NCBI GenBank assembly: GCA_037957365.1
Contig: JARHVA010003526.1
Coordinates: 496,001-560,000, forward strand
Reading direction: 5' to 3'
Length of the DNA stretch: 64,000 nucleotides
From: Torreya grandis
Lineage: Eukaryota; Streptophyta; Pinopsida; Cupressales; Taxaceae
Shown: one piece after another, positions 46,416 to 58,599 of the stretch
How the letters are laid out: every line of letters starts with the position of its first letter
Position numbering within the stretch: the stretch's first letter is position 1
Position numbers and translations under genes: made by a program
Notes under the pieces: model-generated
The model's database searches: none
The model's input: the letters and a program-made list of their open reading frames with translations, nothing else
Told to the model about the DNA's origin: nothing

Positions 46416-46488
<73 letters not shown>
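46286..46488. repeat. (CA)n microsatellite, about 200 bp, interrupted
   Basis: CA repeats with interruptions at about 46307 (GACA), 46396 (ATGAACAC), 46415 (CCCC) and 46458 (CCC). It lies within the gag coding region of the gag-protease element. Long frames across it on both strands (Cys-Val or His-Thr) are artefacts. Confidence 0.97.
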
Positions 46489-46492
<4 letters not shown>

Positions 46493-46931
46493 GCACCTAG
46501 TTTTTCCTCTATGATTTTTTATTTTTTAGTTTCTAATATGGTTTTTAGGATCTCATCAAGATATTGAGGGTTTTATGGATTCAATATAAAAACATATAAA
46601 GAGTTTATAATTACTCTTGATATATTTTCTCATGTTTATTTTTTCATTAGATTCATTATTTTCATGATCAGAATCATCTTCCATGATAACCTCTTTAGTA
46701 TGTGGTTTAGTTTCAATAGGTATAGGATTTTTTACTTCATTGGTTTGATCCATATTAGGTATAAAATGAGGAAGTTCCAAGTGTTTCATAGAAACAATAG
46801 ATATTCTAGGGTTATGCCTAGGTTTCATAAAATAATAGATTAAATCTAGAAAAAGATAATAATGAGAAATATCAAAAGGTTGAATACCCTAGGGTAAGCT
46901 AGGGTTTGCATAAAGATATGGGTTCACAAAA

Positions 46932-48228
46932 TGTTTAAGTCTAAATTTATAAAGAGGGTTTATCTAAGGTTAATAGGTATTAGAATAGATTTTACATAAA
47001 TATGGTGAACTAATAAAATTATTATTCTAATTAATATAAACTTAGATAAATAATATTATGAAGTTATACAACTGACATTACTAAAAATAGTAAAGTACAA
47101 TTATTAATAGTTATTGTAATAAAAGGGAATAATTGATACTTGGTTTCTTGTGATCATGCAAGCCTAATATATAATAGGTTAGAAGTATATTATAATGTGA
47201 TCTTGAAATAATCCTTATATTTTGTAAATATTCTCATTATTGCCGTAGATGCTTATGCTAGATCTAGATTATTACATTGATGTAGGTGTTTGGTATACAA
47301 TACTGACTAGATCTAAATGTGAAAAACTGAATCCTTATGGGTTTTTTTTCCACATTTATTTTGATGTCTTTAGATCATGTGTATAATTTTTTTTATCTTT
47401 GTCAAATGATCAAACCCTAGTTTCTTCACCCTTGGAGTGACTGTGGGAAAATGGGTTAATGGGATAATGGTGTCAAGTTACCCCAAGGACTCCTCTATTA
47501 ATGGGAACTAACTACATAGATAATAATTTGAAGAGGGACTTATAATTATGTATTTTTCCCCTAGGTATTGGCTTGTGTGTTTATCAAGATGCAATGTGTG
47601 ACAAGCAATGGCATGTATTGATCTAGCTTGTAACTTAGCAAATATGTTTCATAGACTACTCTTTGAATGTTTAAAACCCATGGAAGTATTTATCTTATGA
47701 CTAATATAGAAATAAGGATGAATAAAAAAGGTTTTCTTACTTTAATTCTTGATTTATTACTTCTTGGTATGTATCCTTGTAAGTTATAGGTGTTTACTAG
47801 GTGTAGAATGAATGATAGTTGATATTGTATATATACCAATCCATTTTGAAAATATATTGCACTAAAGAACTTAGTCCAACCTTTAGGATATGTTGCAGTA
47901 TACACTTTATAGGAAATTTTTACACTTGTGTCAACATAGGTGTCCACTTAAGACATACATGTTCAAGAAGATAAAAAACATGTACAAGTATAAAACTGGA
48001 AGTGAAGGTTAATAATTAGGTTAAGTTTTTTTTTTTTCATAATATAGATGGCATAATAATTTGAATAATAATGTTTAGAATAAGATATAGGAAATTCAAG
48101 CACAAAGAGATATTGAACATGATCCTTTCGGTAGTGGGTAAGTCTATAACTGAAGGGTATATCCATGATGGATATTTTCCAAGTGTACAAGACTATATTA
48201 CTATATAAATCATATTTTAGTATCTAAA
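46932..48228 (-). repeat. 5' LTR of the gag-protease element
   Basis: In plus orientation it runs from TGTTTAAGTCTAAATTTAT to TTTTAGTATCTAAA, aligning with 39967-41296. I could not identify a convincing primer-binding site next to it: the adjacent minus-strand sequence TTTTGTGAACCCATATC matches no site I know. Confidence 0.88.
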
Positions 48229-48233
48229 ATGTG
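48229..48233. repeat. Target-site duplication of the gag-protease element, right copy (ATGTG)
   Basis: Pairs with GTGTG at 39962-39966 with one mismatch. Confidence 0.5.
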
Positions 48234-51200
48234 ATATTTTAACATGTCCATTATTTGAAACATTATTAATTTCCTTTAGATGCGGACCCTAGCCTTGTGT
48301 GTGCAATATTTTCTAATGAAAAATTTGAATGTCCCTTGTATGTGTCACTTATCCTTATTATTTGACTTTGTGCTTGGTGTATTTATGTTCTTGTTGAGAT
48401 TGTTAAATTTGATTAGTTTAATGATCCATATCATGTGATAGCTACTAGGTACACTTTTATTTTACTTTATTATTATTTTTATTGATACATTTATATAGGC
48501 CTTTCCTCATATGTTACATACATTATTCATAGGTACATATCTTACTATGTTGACATAATTTTAACATATCCTACAACATTACATGATTACATATTGATAC
48601 ACATGCTATAGTTATTTATTATTTTTAGATGAGTGATTTTTAGGATACATATCCCCTTATCTCAAAAGGGGTGAATTTTAGTGGGATATTCATACATGAA
48701 ACAAGCCTCCATAAGCAAAAATTAGTTTCAAATACATAATACAATTTTAAATAATGTAAAAAGGCTAAAAAAATCAATCATTGGTACATATTATGGGGTC
48801 ATATGACATTGGTACATATTATGGGGTTATATGACATGCATACACAATCATATTATAGTAACATGTTACAAATTATTACAATTTTGGGTGAATGATATAG
48901 ATTCATGTAGAAGCTTGAAAACAAAATTTACTAATTTTTATCTACATATAGTTACAGATTTTACATTTATCAATTGAGGCATGATATAAATTCATGCTAT
49001 ATTTTCAATACTAATTTATATCCATGACCATGGTAGGATCTTGGATGTATTGTATTAATGTGAATAGAACATACTAAAATGTCCACTCAACTTCCAAAGG
49101 TCAGGCTAAGACAATTGACATAATGGATGGGTGATGTGTGCTATAGATTCAATTGATTATTCAATGGAATAAAATTTAGAATTAGAGGTGGAAATGTATT
49201 TTAGTGATATGAAAATAATATTTTTATATCATCATTTTCTCATTAAGATCATCTAGTTGGGTGGAAACATAACTCCAATGTCTTTTAGTGTCTAAGATAA
49301 CAAGGAGGTAAAGATATGATGAATACTAGGAACAGTGAAGTGGGGATGGTTAGGATAAATAAATTAAGGGATGAGATAAGATATATTGGGTTGAATACAC
49401 CTAATAAATTTCATTGATAAATTTTAAGGACATATGATGAGGCTGGACCCAATGATAAGAAAGGGGAGTCGGGGTGAGGATCTAGGTTTAAATCATGCTA
49501 CATTGATAACCTCAGTTCTAGAAGAGGACGAGGATGGGTTGATCAATAATTTTATTTTATTAATTTAAGTCATTAATATAATTAATGATGAGATTGGTAA
49601 TATGTGTATCATAAAAAATCTCAAGTCTCAAATCAACACTAATATCTAATTATGTGTTGATTGTAGGACCAATTTCTCTGACCCTAGGGAAGACACATTT
49701 TTTGACAAGGCTAGGTGTCTTAGAAAATGTCATCCAAAGGATAATAGGAAAAGTATAAGCATATGATATTTTTTGGTAAAAAATATTTTAATGGACCTAT
49801 TGTCTTTTTAGAATCAAGTTTTTCAATTGGGAGGCTTAAATAGTTGGGCAAGGGTCTGTCAAAATTTTTTGGTTTGTTTTATGTTAAGTAATGTTTGAAT
49901 GAAAATGAAAAGTCATTAATTTTGAAATTAAATAACATGAACATAAATAATGATAATAAAAATTAATTTTAACAACACTAATTTTTGTCTTTATTTATTG
50001 ATTTTTTAATAATTTCAAGGTAAGAGAGAGATCTACTCTAACTATGTAAATGATAATTTTCAAATTATCTAGAAGCAACCTAGGTGAATCTATTTTTAAT
50101 TTTATTTGAATGATGTATGATTTTATATAAGTAAATAATAATGATTTAAAAAAATTATAATTTTTCAAAAAGAGGTTTATATTCCAAATAAAAAAATACA
50201 ATTAATCTACTAATACCTCTTTTGCTCATATTCAAACTAGAATAAAATTTCAATATTCCTAGATTTAATGCACACTAGCTATGAACAATGTATTTGTTTG
50301 TAATATAATGATTGTTAAAATTATAAATTTATGTTATTTTAAGATTATAAAATAGTGTTTTTATCTTTTTCAAAATTAAATTAATCAATATTAAAATAAT
50401 GTCTTTCGTCTACTTAGGCTGATCTAGGATTTTCTAGTTGCTAGTGTATGTGTGATAATGAAAGGAGTTTGTTCCATAATTGAAAATTAATTATTGAAAT
50501 GACTTAAAATATGTGTGACATAATATAATATTCATATATGGTTTGAATTCAAGTCTATATATATTATAAATTAATATAATGAATGTAAGCAAACAAAGAG
50601 ACTAACTAAAGTTTTTGTTGCAAAGATTGGAAAATGAAAGGATTCTTTTCCTATTAAATTTGATTTTTCATAGAACATAAACCTAATATACTATAATATT
50701 AATTTGAATTATCAAATTTAAATAATAAAAATAAATTTAAAAAAAAAATCCTCCAAACTGATCAAGATAAATATCAGTTGAAATCATGTAGTATGTGTTA
50801 TTGTAGTCCTTAGTATATTAGCTATTTTATCAAGAAAAAGATTTCAATAAATATTTAAAAGGAGGATGAAAAAATAAATGTCACAAAATAATGAATAATA
50901 AGTGATACATAATCCAAAATAAAGATCAACTAATATATGGCTTGTTGAGTGCACCATTTACAAAGACCAAATTACAGAATCAATAACATTTCATTGATTA
51001 AAATGGTGTATTCAATCACACAAAAAAATAAAAGTAGAGATCTCAATAAATTTTATTATTTTTTGGATGTGAAAAGATTAAAAATTCTAGGTTTTAATCC
51101 AATTTTTTAATCTTAAAATAAAGCCAAAATAAGCTTACTTGTATGAGATCAATGAAAGTTACATGGAGTTTAACTTCATTGAACTGGGAGTAGAACTTAG

Positions 51201-52667
51201 GAGAGACTCAAAATGATTGAAAAATATAAGAGGGGGTGATCTAGGCCAACATGGAAGTGAAAAAAAGGTGGAAAGGTAAATAAAATCAACAATAATCATG
51301 GAAAACACATCAAAGCTTAAGTTTTAGAAGCTTAATTTGGAAGACAAGGAGAAGGTGACAAAACTCTCCCTTTTTGTAGGGGCAGTTATGTAACCACTAA
51401 ACTCATGATGTAAATGTTATAGAAGGTTAAAAATATTCCACATATTTAAGGCAAAAATTCTTAATGGAGATGTAACTACTATGGTTATTTATGAAACTAT
51501 CATGATAATTTTGAAACCTAGACAATGGTTTTATAATGAAGAGTGGTGGTCTTGTTACGAATGGTGGTGGTTTCATCATGTATAAGGGATCATAAAGATT
51601 GAGCTGAAAAAATATGTAGATGCTAAAACAAAGAGATTTAAATGGATATTGGATAGATTAAGGAAGGTAAAATTGGGGAGGGTGTTAGATATAACATGTT
51701 TTAGCATACATTAGGAGATCATTACATCATCATCAGGCATTAAATCAAAATGTTACACCATGCAATTTTTGGGTGCAACATTACTATATTCTCTTTTAAT
51801 CATGTATAAAATAAATAAATGAAAAGTGACAATTTGATATATAAGAAATATAAATAGGTTTATTTAGTTAAAGAGAAGAATGTATAACTTGGAGGTTTAG
51901 TGCCCTCTAGCATTATAGCCTATGAATCCATTGTGGATTACAACCCTTTTTTGTCTTGGGGTTATAAAGATCAAAAATAAAATTGAGGTTTATGCATCCC
52001 TTAATGGGTTCTATTTTATATGAATTTTCAATTAAAATTTAGGCTTGATCACCCTCAATTCTCCATTGGTTCAACTAATAAACCAAATCTCTCTAAGTGC
52101 TTTATGAGAAGCACCAATTCTTCAATGCTTTAAGGAAGCATCATATTGAAGCAAGGTTACTAGAGCAACATAATTTTCACACATATAGGTGTAATCATTC
52201 CTTTTCCCTTTCAATATTATCAAATTAAAGTTACAATTAAATTTTTAATTTCAAATATGGACATTAACTAGTTTTACATCATTGTAGTATTTTTCATGAA
52301 ACACCTTACATGATTAGATATTTCTCCCAAAGAAAAGGTGTGTTCAATAAAACTAGGTATATATTTCATTTTATTATATTAATTTAATTTATATAATAAA
52401 GGTGTGGGGGGGGATGGGGTGAGAATGTATTCACTAAAATTTGGTCATGAATACTTGATAATGTCAGCTTTCTATCTAGTTTCACTTTAATTGACTTGAG
52501 CACTTAATTTAGACCTATTTGTGACCTTAATCTATCCTAATTACCTATACATACATTTCAATTTCTAAGTATTTATATTATTCCTATATAAATGTTATTA
52601 GTCACTAAAAAATCTTCTAAACATTTGTACATACATCTTAGGCCCCAAGATTTACATATTACCCTTA
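48234..52667. other. AT-rich unassigned DNA
   Basis: No complete domain found. It contains a 28-bp tandem duplication at 48781-48836, long A/T runs, and a G-run near 52406-52418. A weakly coding-looking stretch at about 49440-49860 has pieces such as SSRRGRGWVDQ and EDTFFDKARCLRKCHPKD. These are broken by stops and I cannot assign them. The minus-strand frame 49995-50201 is Lys/Ile/Phe-rich and probably chance. The right end is probably part of an older LTR (see 62231-62252). Confidence 0.4.
48781..48836. repeat. 28-bp tandem duplication
   Basis: TTGGTACATATTATGGGGTC plus ATATGACA is repeated directly with a single C-to-T change. Confidence 0.95.
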
Positions 52668-52672
52668 AAGAC
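52668..52672. repeat. Target-site duplication AAGAC, left copy
   Basis: AAGAC is identical to 61728-61732, directly outside the long-LTR copia element. Confidence 0.9.
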
Positions 52673-55067
52673 CATTAGAGGTATAATAATTGAAGGGGGG
52701 GTGAATTAGAGATGAAAGATAATCCAAAATTCAATTCCAATCCTTAATAAATCATCACAAGAATTCATAAAACATACAAGTCATTCATAATAGTTAATCA
52801 AAAAGATGATGCAAGATCAAACACATAACACATGAATTACATGAGAAACGCTCATGGGGAATAAAACGCACTCTCAATTCTAAAAATACATGGAATACTT
52901 GTCCAATAAAATTATCACAAACATGAGAATTTTTAGTGAATCACCCACTTCACAAGGAGCACCCACCCCTAAGCATGAATAAGCACTAACTTGTTCTAGA
53001 TGTTGAGCACCCACACAACACCTATGAAATCAATAGTTCTAGAAATCTGATTGCCTTTAAATATAATGGAGAAATAATCTATAACACCTATATTTCACAC
53101 TTCACACTCTCTCAAACTTGTACACATAATCAATGCATCTAAAACACCCTTTTAGATCACTCTAGACCTCTTCGTTCATCTTCAATATTCAATCTTACAA
53201 GTATACTATTATGACATTAGAAAGATGACCTATAGATCATACACATATCCCTCAACCTAATATTATATATAATCCATCCACTCAACACACTCTTTCCTCC
53301 TTCCTTCACTACTCAACACTCTCTTGTGCTTCATTCTCTCAACCCTGAAAACTCTAGAAACCATCTCTTTTGATTTCACTCTTTATAGAGCCTTTATGAA
53401 AATTATGTTCTTGGTAATTAATAAGACTTTACTTAACCCTTAAGGTTTATATCAAACTTAAACATAGATCCATACCACCCTCATAGGTTGACCATAGCAT
53501 CCATGGGTCACCCTTAAGTATCTACACCTTTCAATTAGGCTTTAATAGCCCTTATAGGTCTCATGGAGAGCTATTCACTCTTTTAGAAATTCATCAAGAA
53601 AATTAGAAACACAATAATTATTAAAAATACATATATCCACTCTACATGACCCATAATACACCTTCAAGTGATTACATCCATCACTGCACTCTTATGCTTA
53701 TGTAGAACTTGCTCAAATAGTAGTCTTATACACAAGAACACCATGAATGAACAAATAGTCAACTTCTAAGAATTTATTTATACTAAAGATGGATTATTCA
53801 AACCTCAAAAATCTATATAGATGATCCTCATGTATTTTATAACACTCTCAAATATATAATTCATCATAAAACATCACATCACCATCAAAATAAATTCAAG
53901 CATTATTCCTAGGTCACTTGCACAAGATGGTCAAACATAGTCAAGTTTGGAGCTCAATATCTAAAATTTTACTAAACCTTATAATATATTTTTATGGATT
54001 CACCTTTGATTCTTTTACATCTTTACTTTTTATACCATTTCTGAATTTTTCATATATCAAAATTTATAGCTTAAACAATACATACTAGTTTTTCCTTTCT
54101 TAATTTAAATTCCAATGATCATTGTGTAAAGTAAAATATTTAGACATGTGTCTTCATATCATACCGCCTATAAATTTGATTAAATACATTCCATCTATAT
54201 CCTTGAGAGTCACCCATTCCTTACCTTCAATTGATGAATATTGATCTTTGATTTGTGTTACTGAGATTGAGATACTTGGTAGCCCGGTGTGTTTTTTTGG
54301 ACCCTACTATTAGTCTCCATTACACTTATGCCACTTGAAAAATCCATGTGTAATCCTAGGATATTTTTTATTATTGACCTTTTTCTCACCATTATATCTC
54401 CATCTATGATTAAATACATTATGTTAGATCTTCATCTACAAGATCACTCACATGCCATTGATCCTTGATCTAATTGAGATATATTTTAAGACTTGAAAAC
54501 CCTGTGTTTACCATATATAATAGATATTTCTCAAGGCTTGAATTTGATAGTCTTTGACATGTCACAATATACTAGGGAAACTTTGGCTAAGTATGGGAAA
54601 AACTAAAATCTTCTTGGAAGGCCAAATTTTCACCTTGATATCTTTTGCCAGACACCATATAAAGATCTACAATTTGAACCACATGATCTAAAAACAAATT
54701 TAAACAAACCCATGTGACCACTTTATTTTTAAACTTTCACACATGTGAATTATAATGTCATCAATATGCTCACTCAGTCTGATTATCCAACATGACTAAG
54801 AGAACCTAGACATTCATATAACTACTCTAGTGAATTACTTTCACTTTCAGAAGCACTTCAAGCACTCATAACACCTCATATGACCTTTGAAATAGACCAT
54901 ACCATCAATAACATCCATCATCTACCTCATCAAGTCAAACACTAAATAATTATGTAGGAACACTAAAGCACATTGAATCACACTTTGTCATTATCATTCT
55001 AACATACATGACAACTCATGAACACTCTTTGCCACCTCATGAACATATAATTAACAACACCTAAACA
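52673..55067 (-). repeat. 3' LTR of the long-LTR copia (2395 bp)
   Basis: It aligns with 59313-61727 throughout. By eye a 250-bp stretch around 52950-53200 agrees at roughly 85 percent. The plus-orientation start reads CATTAGAGG where the other copy has TGTTAGAGG, so the terminal TG has mutated. It ends ACACCTAAACA. Confidence 0.92.
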
Positions 55068-55082
55068 ATATTCGCCTTTTTC
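55068..55082 (-). promoter_or_regulatory. Polypurine tract of the long-LTR copia
   Basis: The minus strand reads GAAAAAGGCGAATAT directly before the 3' LTR start TGTTTAGG. It is purine-rich with a few changes. Confidence 0.7.
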
Positions 55083-55560
55083 ATTGATGTCAACGCCAAC
55101 ACAAGACTTATTCACATACTTTTACTTCCTCTACAAACACTTTCTTCCCCTTTGACATAATGAAAAAGTGGGTACTAATTGATCTTGAGGACATAAATAG
55201 ACTTCAAGGACAAAAAAAGGAAAGGACCACCTCAAAGAGATGATACAAACACCCCTTATCACTTTGCATACCACTTCTTACCATATCTTAATAGTTTTGT
55301 TCATTATCAACACACCATCTTGACCATACCCTACTATATGAATAAGAAACACATAATATCAAAAAAATGGGAGTGATCACACTTTAAAAATACTAATAGA
55401 GACTCCCCCTAAGTCTCTTGAACTTAGGGTCCTCATGAACACCTTCAGACCATCTCCAACCACTGGATAAAACTTATGAACTTGTTTTTCCCCCTCAAAA
55501 TACCATCTAATGATTTATAGATAAGGACATGACTCCCAAACTTTGTCTTAGATATTCAAA
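55083..55560 (-). other. Non-coding tail between RNase H and the polypurine tract
   Basis: After RNase H the minus strand has no domain. It contains CAAAGGGGAAGAAAGTG (about 55143-55159) and AGGGGGAGTC (about 55401-55410), purine runs typical of the SIRE-type 3' internal region. No envelope-like frame. Confidence 0.6.
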
Positions 55561-55569
55561 TGTTTCCTT

Positions 55570-57000
55570 TGTCACTGGTTTAGTCATAATATCTATAAGT
55601 TATTATTTTGTAGGGACATACTCCAACTTAACACTTTTATTACTAACTTGTTATCTCAAGAAATGATATCTAATAGGAATGTGTTTAGTTTTTGAATGCA
55701 TAATAAGATTCTTGGAGATACTAATTGCATTAGTATTATCACAATAAATAGGACAAGGTCCATTTTGTCTTACCTTATAGTCTTCCAAAGTTTGTTTCAT
55801 CCATATTACCTAAGCACAATAGGAAGAAATAGCTATATACTTAACTTCTATAGTTGATAGAGATATAGAGGCTTGATACTTGCTTAGCCAAGACACCAAA
55901 CATTCTCTCATAAAGAAAACATCCCACTGGTACTCCTCCTATCATTTATGCACCCTACCCAATTTGCATCAATATATGTCTTTAGAGTTAATTCTTTACT
56001 CCTAGGATACCAAAAACCATAATTTATTGTGATCTTGAGATACCTCAAGATCCTTTTAATTAGTTTCAAGTGAGATTATCTAGGATCAAATTGAAATATT
56101 CCTACAAAGACTATTGCTTGCATGATATCAAGCCTAGATGTAGTAGAGTATAAGAGACTTCCAATCATGGATCTACACAAAGTTTGATCAACTTTTGGTG
56201 AGTCATCTTGTTTACTTAACTTACACCATGTGATCATTAGATTACTCCTTGGATTATAACCCAACATGTCAAACTTTTTGAGCATATCCTTGATGTATTT
56301 AGCCTATGAAATGAATATCCCTACATCAATTTTGTTAATATGTAATCATAAAAGAAGGAAAGTTCTCCTAACATTGACATTTCAAACTTAGTCTTCATAG
56401 CATCTACAAATTCTCTACTCAAGTTATCATTATCAAAACCAAAAACTATCATCAATATAGATTACAACTAATAACTAATGAGTGTCATCCATCTTTATGT
56501 ACAAATTACTATCAACTACCCCTCTTTTGAATCCTTTATTCAATATATACTTATCTATTATATCATATGAAGCTATAGGATATTTTTATGACCATATAAA
56601 GCCTTCTTTAGTTTGCAAACACAGTCCTAATTACTTGTCATGGAAAAACCTTCTAGCAGCTCAATATAAACTTCCTCATCTAAGATTCCATTTAAAATGT
56701 GTATTTCACATCCATTTGGTAAAATTTTAAACCCTTCAAACTTGCATAAGATAAGAAGAGTCTAATTCCTTCCCTTATTTCCATGAGAGGAAATGTATCA
56801 TCATAATCTATCCCTTCAACTTGAGCATATCCTTTACATACTGGTCTAGCCTTATTTCTTGTGACTTCTCCTTTATCATTCATCTTGTTTCTAAATATCC
56901 ACTTGGTTCCTATCACATTTTGATCAATTTTCTTTGGAACCCAATACCACATTTCATTCTTTACTACTTGATCATGTTCTTCATCCATTTCAAATGACTA
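55570..57000 (-). pseudogene. Copia reverse transcriptase and RNase H remnant (SIRE-like)
   Basis: RT starts in the open segment 56988-56692 (EEHDQVVKNEMWYWVPKK; DQNVIGTKWIFRNKM; GYAQVEGIDYDDTFPLM; KFYQMDVKYTF). The catalytic box reads VVIYIDDSFWF at 56448-56459, keeping both Asp. The connection is in 56285-56076 (MLKKFDMLGYNPRSN; QTLCRSMIGSLLYSTTSRLD). RNase H is at about 55860-55570: SLSTIEVKYIAISS, PIYCDNTNAISISKN, HSKTKHIPIRYHF and VKLEYVPTK. The order and wording fit copia polymerase. Frameshifts and stops separate the pieces, so the element is inactive. Confidence 0.93.
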
Positions 57001-57379
57001 ATTTTAATCTTTACTAGTTTATAATAATGTCTTAGGTTTTACCTTGGATAACATATCTATGTCTTGTTGATTGTTATTAACCAACATTCTCCTTCTAGTT
57101 TGTAGACTATCATTCACATATCCAATAATTTAAGAAATAGGATGATCCTTCTATATTCTTATAGAAGGATTTTTTGTATCCTACCTTACCTCTTCCTCTT
57201 CATCATCTAATTGATCAGGTATGCCTTCATTATTTAAAATAAGATTCTCAATAGTGTCATTTATCTGTAAGTTAGGCTTATTGATGTCACCTACTTTTTC
57301 AAATCTTACATTAGAGCTTTCAGAAACATTTTGGAGTCTTTTATTGAAACATCTTTAAGTAGAACTTATGGAGGAATAA

Positions 57380-58560
57380 CCTAAGAAGATGCCTTCATTA
57401 GACCTTGAGTCAAATTTACCAAGATTTTATTCATTTTTATTGATAAAACACTTGCTCCCACATACTTTAAAGTGTTTGGCATTGGCTACCCTATTATTCC
57501 ATAGTTTATATGGAGTCTTATTACCATTTATTCTAACTTGGCATTTGTTCAAAATGTAAACTGATGTATTTTCCCAAAAACCATTTGATAGTTTAGAATC
57601 TTGAAGCATGGTTCTAGTCATCTCTTGACATTTTTATTTTTCCTTTAAATTACCCCATTATATTGGGTGTCTTAGTTTTAGAATATTGTCTACTAAATCC
57701 TTATTCTTCATAAAAATCATCAAAAAAATAAGACCAAAATTATCCTCATCTATTTGATCTCACACACTTGATTCTTTATCCTTTTTCATTTTCAACAAGA
57801 GCTTTGAATTCCTTAAAATTTGCAAAATATTTTGATTTCTCTTTAAATAAAGATATCCAAGTCATCCTAATGAAGTCATAAATTAATAGCATGAATTAGG
57901 TATTACCTTGTATTTCTTGAGTTCTTTTAGGTCCACATAGATTAGTGTGGATTAATTTTAATGGAACTATGGTAGAATACTCCTTAGATTTTTAGCCTCT
58001 TTTAGTTTGCTTCCCATTAAGGAATGATTTGAGAAGAGTATGAAGAACCTTAGTGATTTATAGCATATTCCTTACTAGCCATTTTGAACTGATACTCACA
58101 AAATTGTCAAAGTTTAGATGTCCAAGTCTTTTATGCCAAAGCCATCTTTCCTCTAATTGATTCATGGAACACTTCTCTCTATTGGATTCATAGAATACAT
58201 ACATGTTGTTATCTACCTTGTGAATGTTTACAACTAATTTTATAGACTTAAATTTTCTTACTTTGCACCCTTTTTCATGAAAATTTAGAGTATTACCTTG
58301 TTTACACATTTTTATAACACTCAAAAGATTGTGTTTCAAACCTTATACATATAGAACATTTTCAATTCTAGTGTGACCATTATCAGAGATTACAGTACCT
58401 TTCCCAACTATGTTAGCATAATTATTATCACCAAATCTAATTGAGCCTAAATTATGCTTTTTGAGAGAGATAAAATTTCTCTTGTCTCCTATCATATGAC
58501 TTGAGTATCCACTATCTATGTACCATTTCTTTCTTTCATCCTCTTGAGTATACAAGGTAG
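57380..58560 (-). pseudogene. Copia protease, GAG-pre-integrase and integrase remnant (SIRE-like)
   Basis: The protease opens the segment 58555-58343: KWYIDSGYSSHMIGDKRNF, with D-S-G intact although the following Cys is Tyr. It is followed by RFGDNNYANIVGKGT. GAG-pre-integrase is in 58339-58058 (KHNLLSVIKMCKQGNTLNF; WLWHKRLGHLNFDNF, the HHCC His residues). The integrase core (about 58000-57640) is broken by stops, while its C-terminal side is open in 57621-57427 (GFWENTSVYILNKCQVRING; TPYKLWNNR; KHFKVCGSKCFI). Order and spacing are those of copia pol. Inactive. Confidence 0.92.
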
Positions 58561-58599
58561 TTTAAACAAACATTGATTCTTTATTTGGTGAACTATCTA

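Larger units (their letters stand above)
44132..46828 (-). pseudogene. Gypsy gag remnant with internal triplication
   Basis: The N-terminus is the open segment 46828-46556 (MKPRHNPRISIVSMKHLELP, later an Asp/Glu/Asn-rich stretch). A CA/TG microsatellite (46286-46488) lies in the middle. The sequence then reads VKYLFQTIKILQDNI near 46030. The capsid core is in 45934-45641: LPKLKNYDGKGDPKIHIQSF, then LFPRSLNDYALRCFYDLPIQ and FKPLIDHFLSQF. Downstream a block encoding NAYYDYHKGPIHYKN and LKHKIQDIIDN, which resembles the gypsy His/Cys box and helix, occurs three times as 292-bp tandem copies (44389-45264). The tail (44132-44388) carries QNMFNDTLQD and LYGHPLDGIIGIYTYNAPYM. Many stops. Confidence 0.85.
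39967..48228 (-). mobile_element. Non-autonomous Ty3/gypsy element: gag and protease only (8262 bp)
   Basis: Two direct-repeat LTRs of about 1.3 kb enclose 5.6 kb. On the minus strand the order is gag N-terminus, a long CA/TG microsatellite, the capsid core, a triplicated 292-bp gag segment, an aspartic protease, then about 2.5 kb without any RT, RNase H or integrase motif, and a clear polypurine tract. Its gag and protease style is like plant Tat/Ogre-type gypsy elements. Such an element would need polymerase from a partner. Both LTRs are complete, so the absence of pol is not due to truncation at an end. Confidence 0.85.

Noticed and set aside
46204..46500. Four overlapping frames on both strands rich in Cys-Val or His-Thr
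   Set aside because: All are produced by the CA microsatellite within the decayed gag.
52402..52420. G-run as a polypurine tract
   Set aside because: GTGTGGGGGGGGGATGGGG has no LTR-like TG start with a matching repeat partner next to it that I can find.
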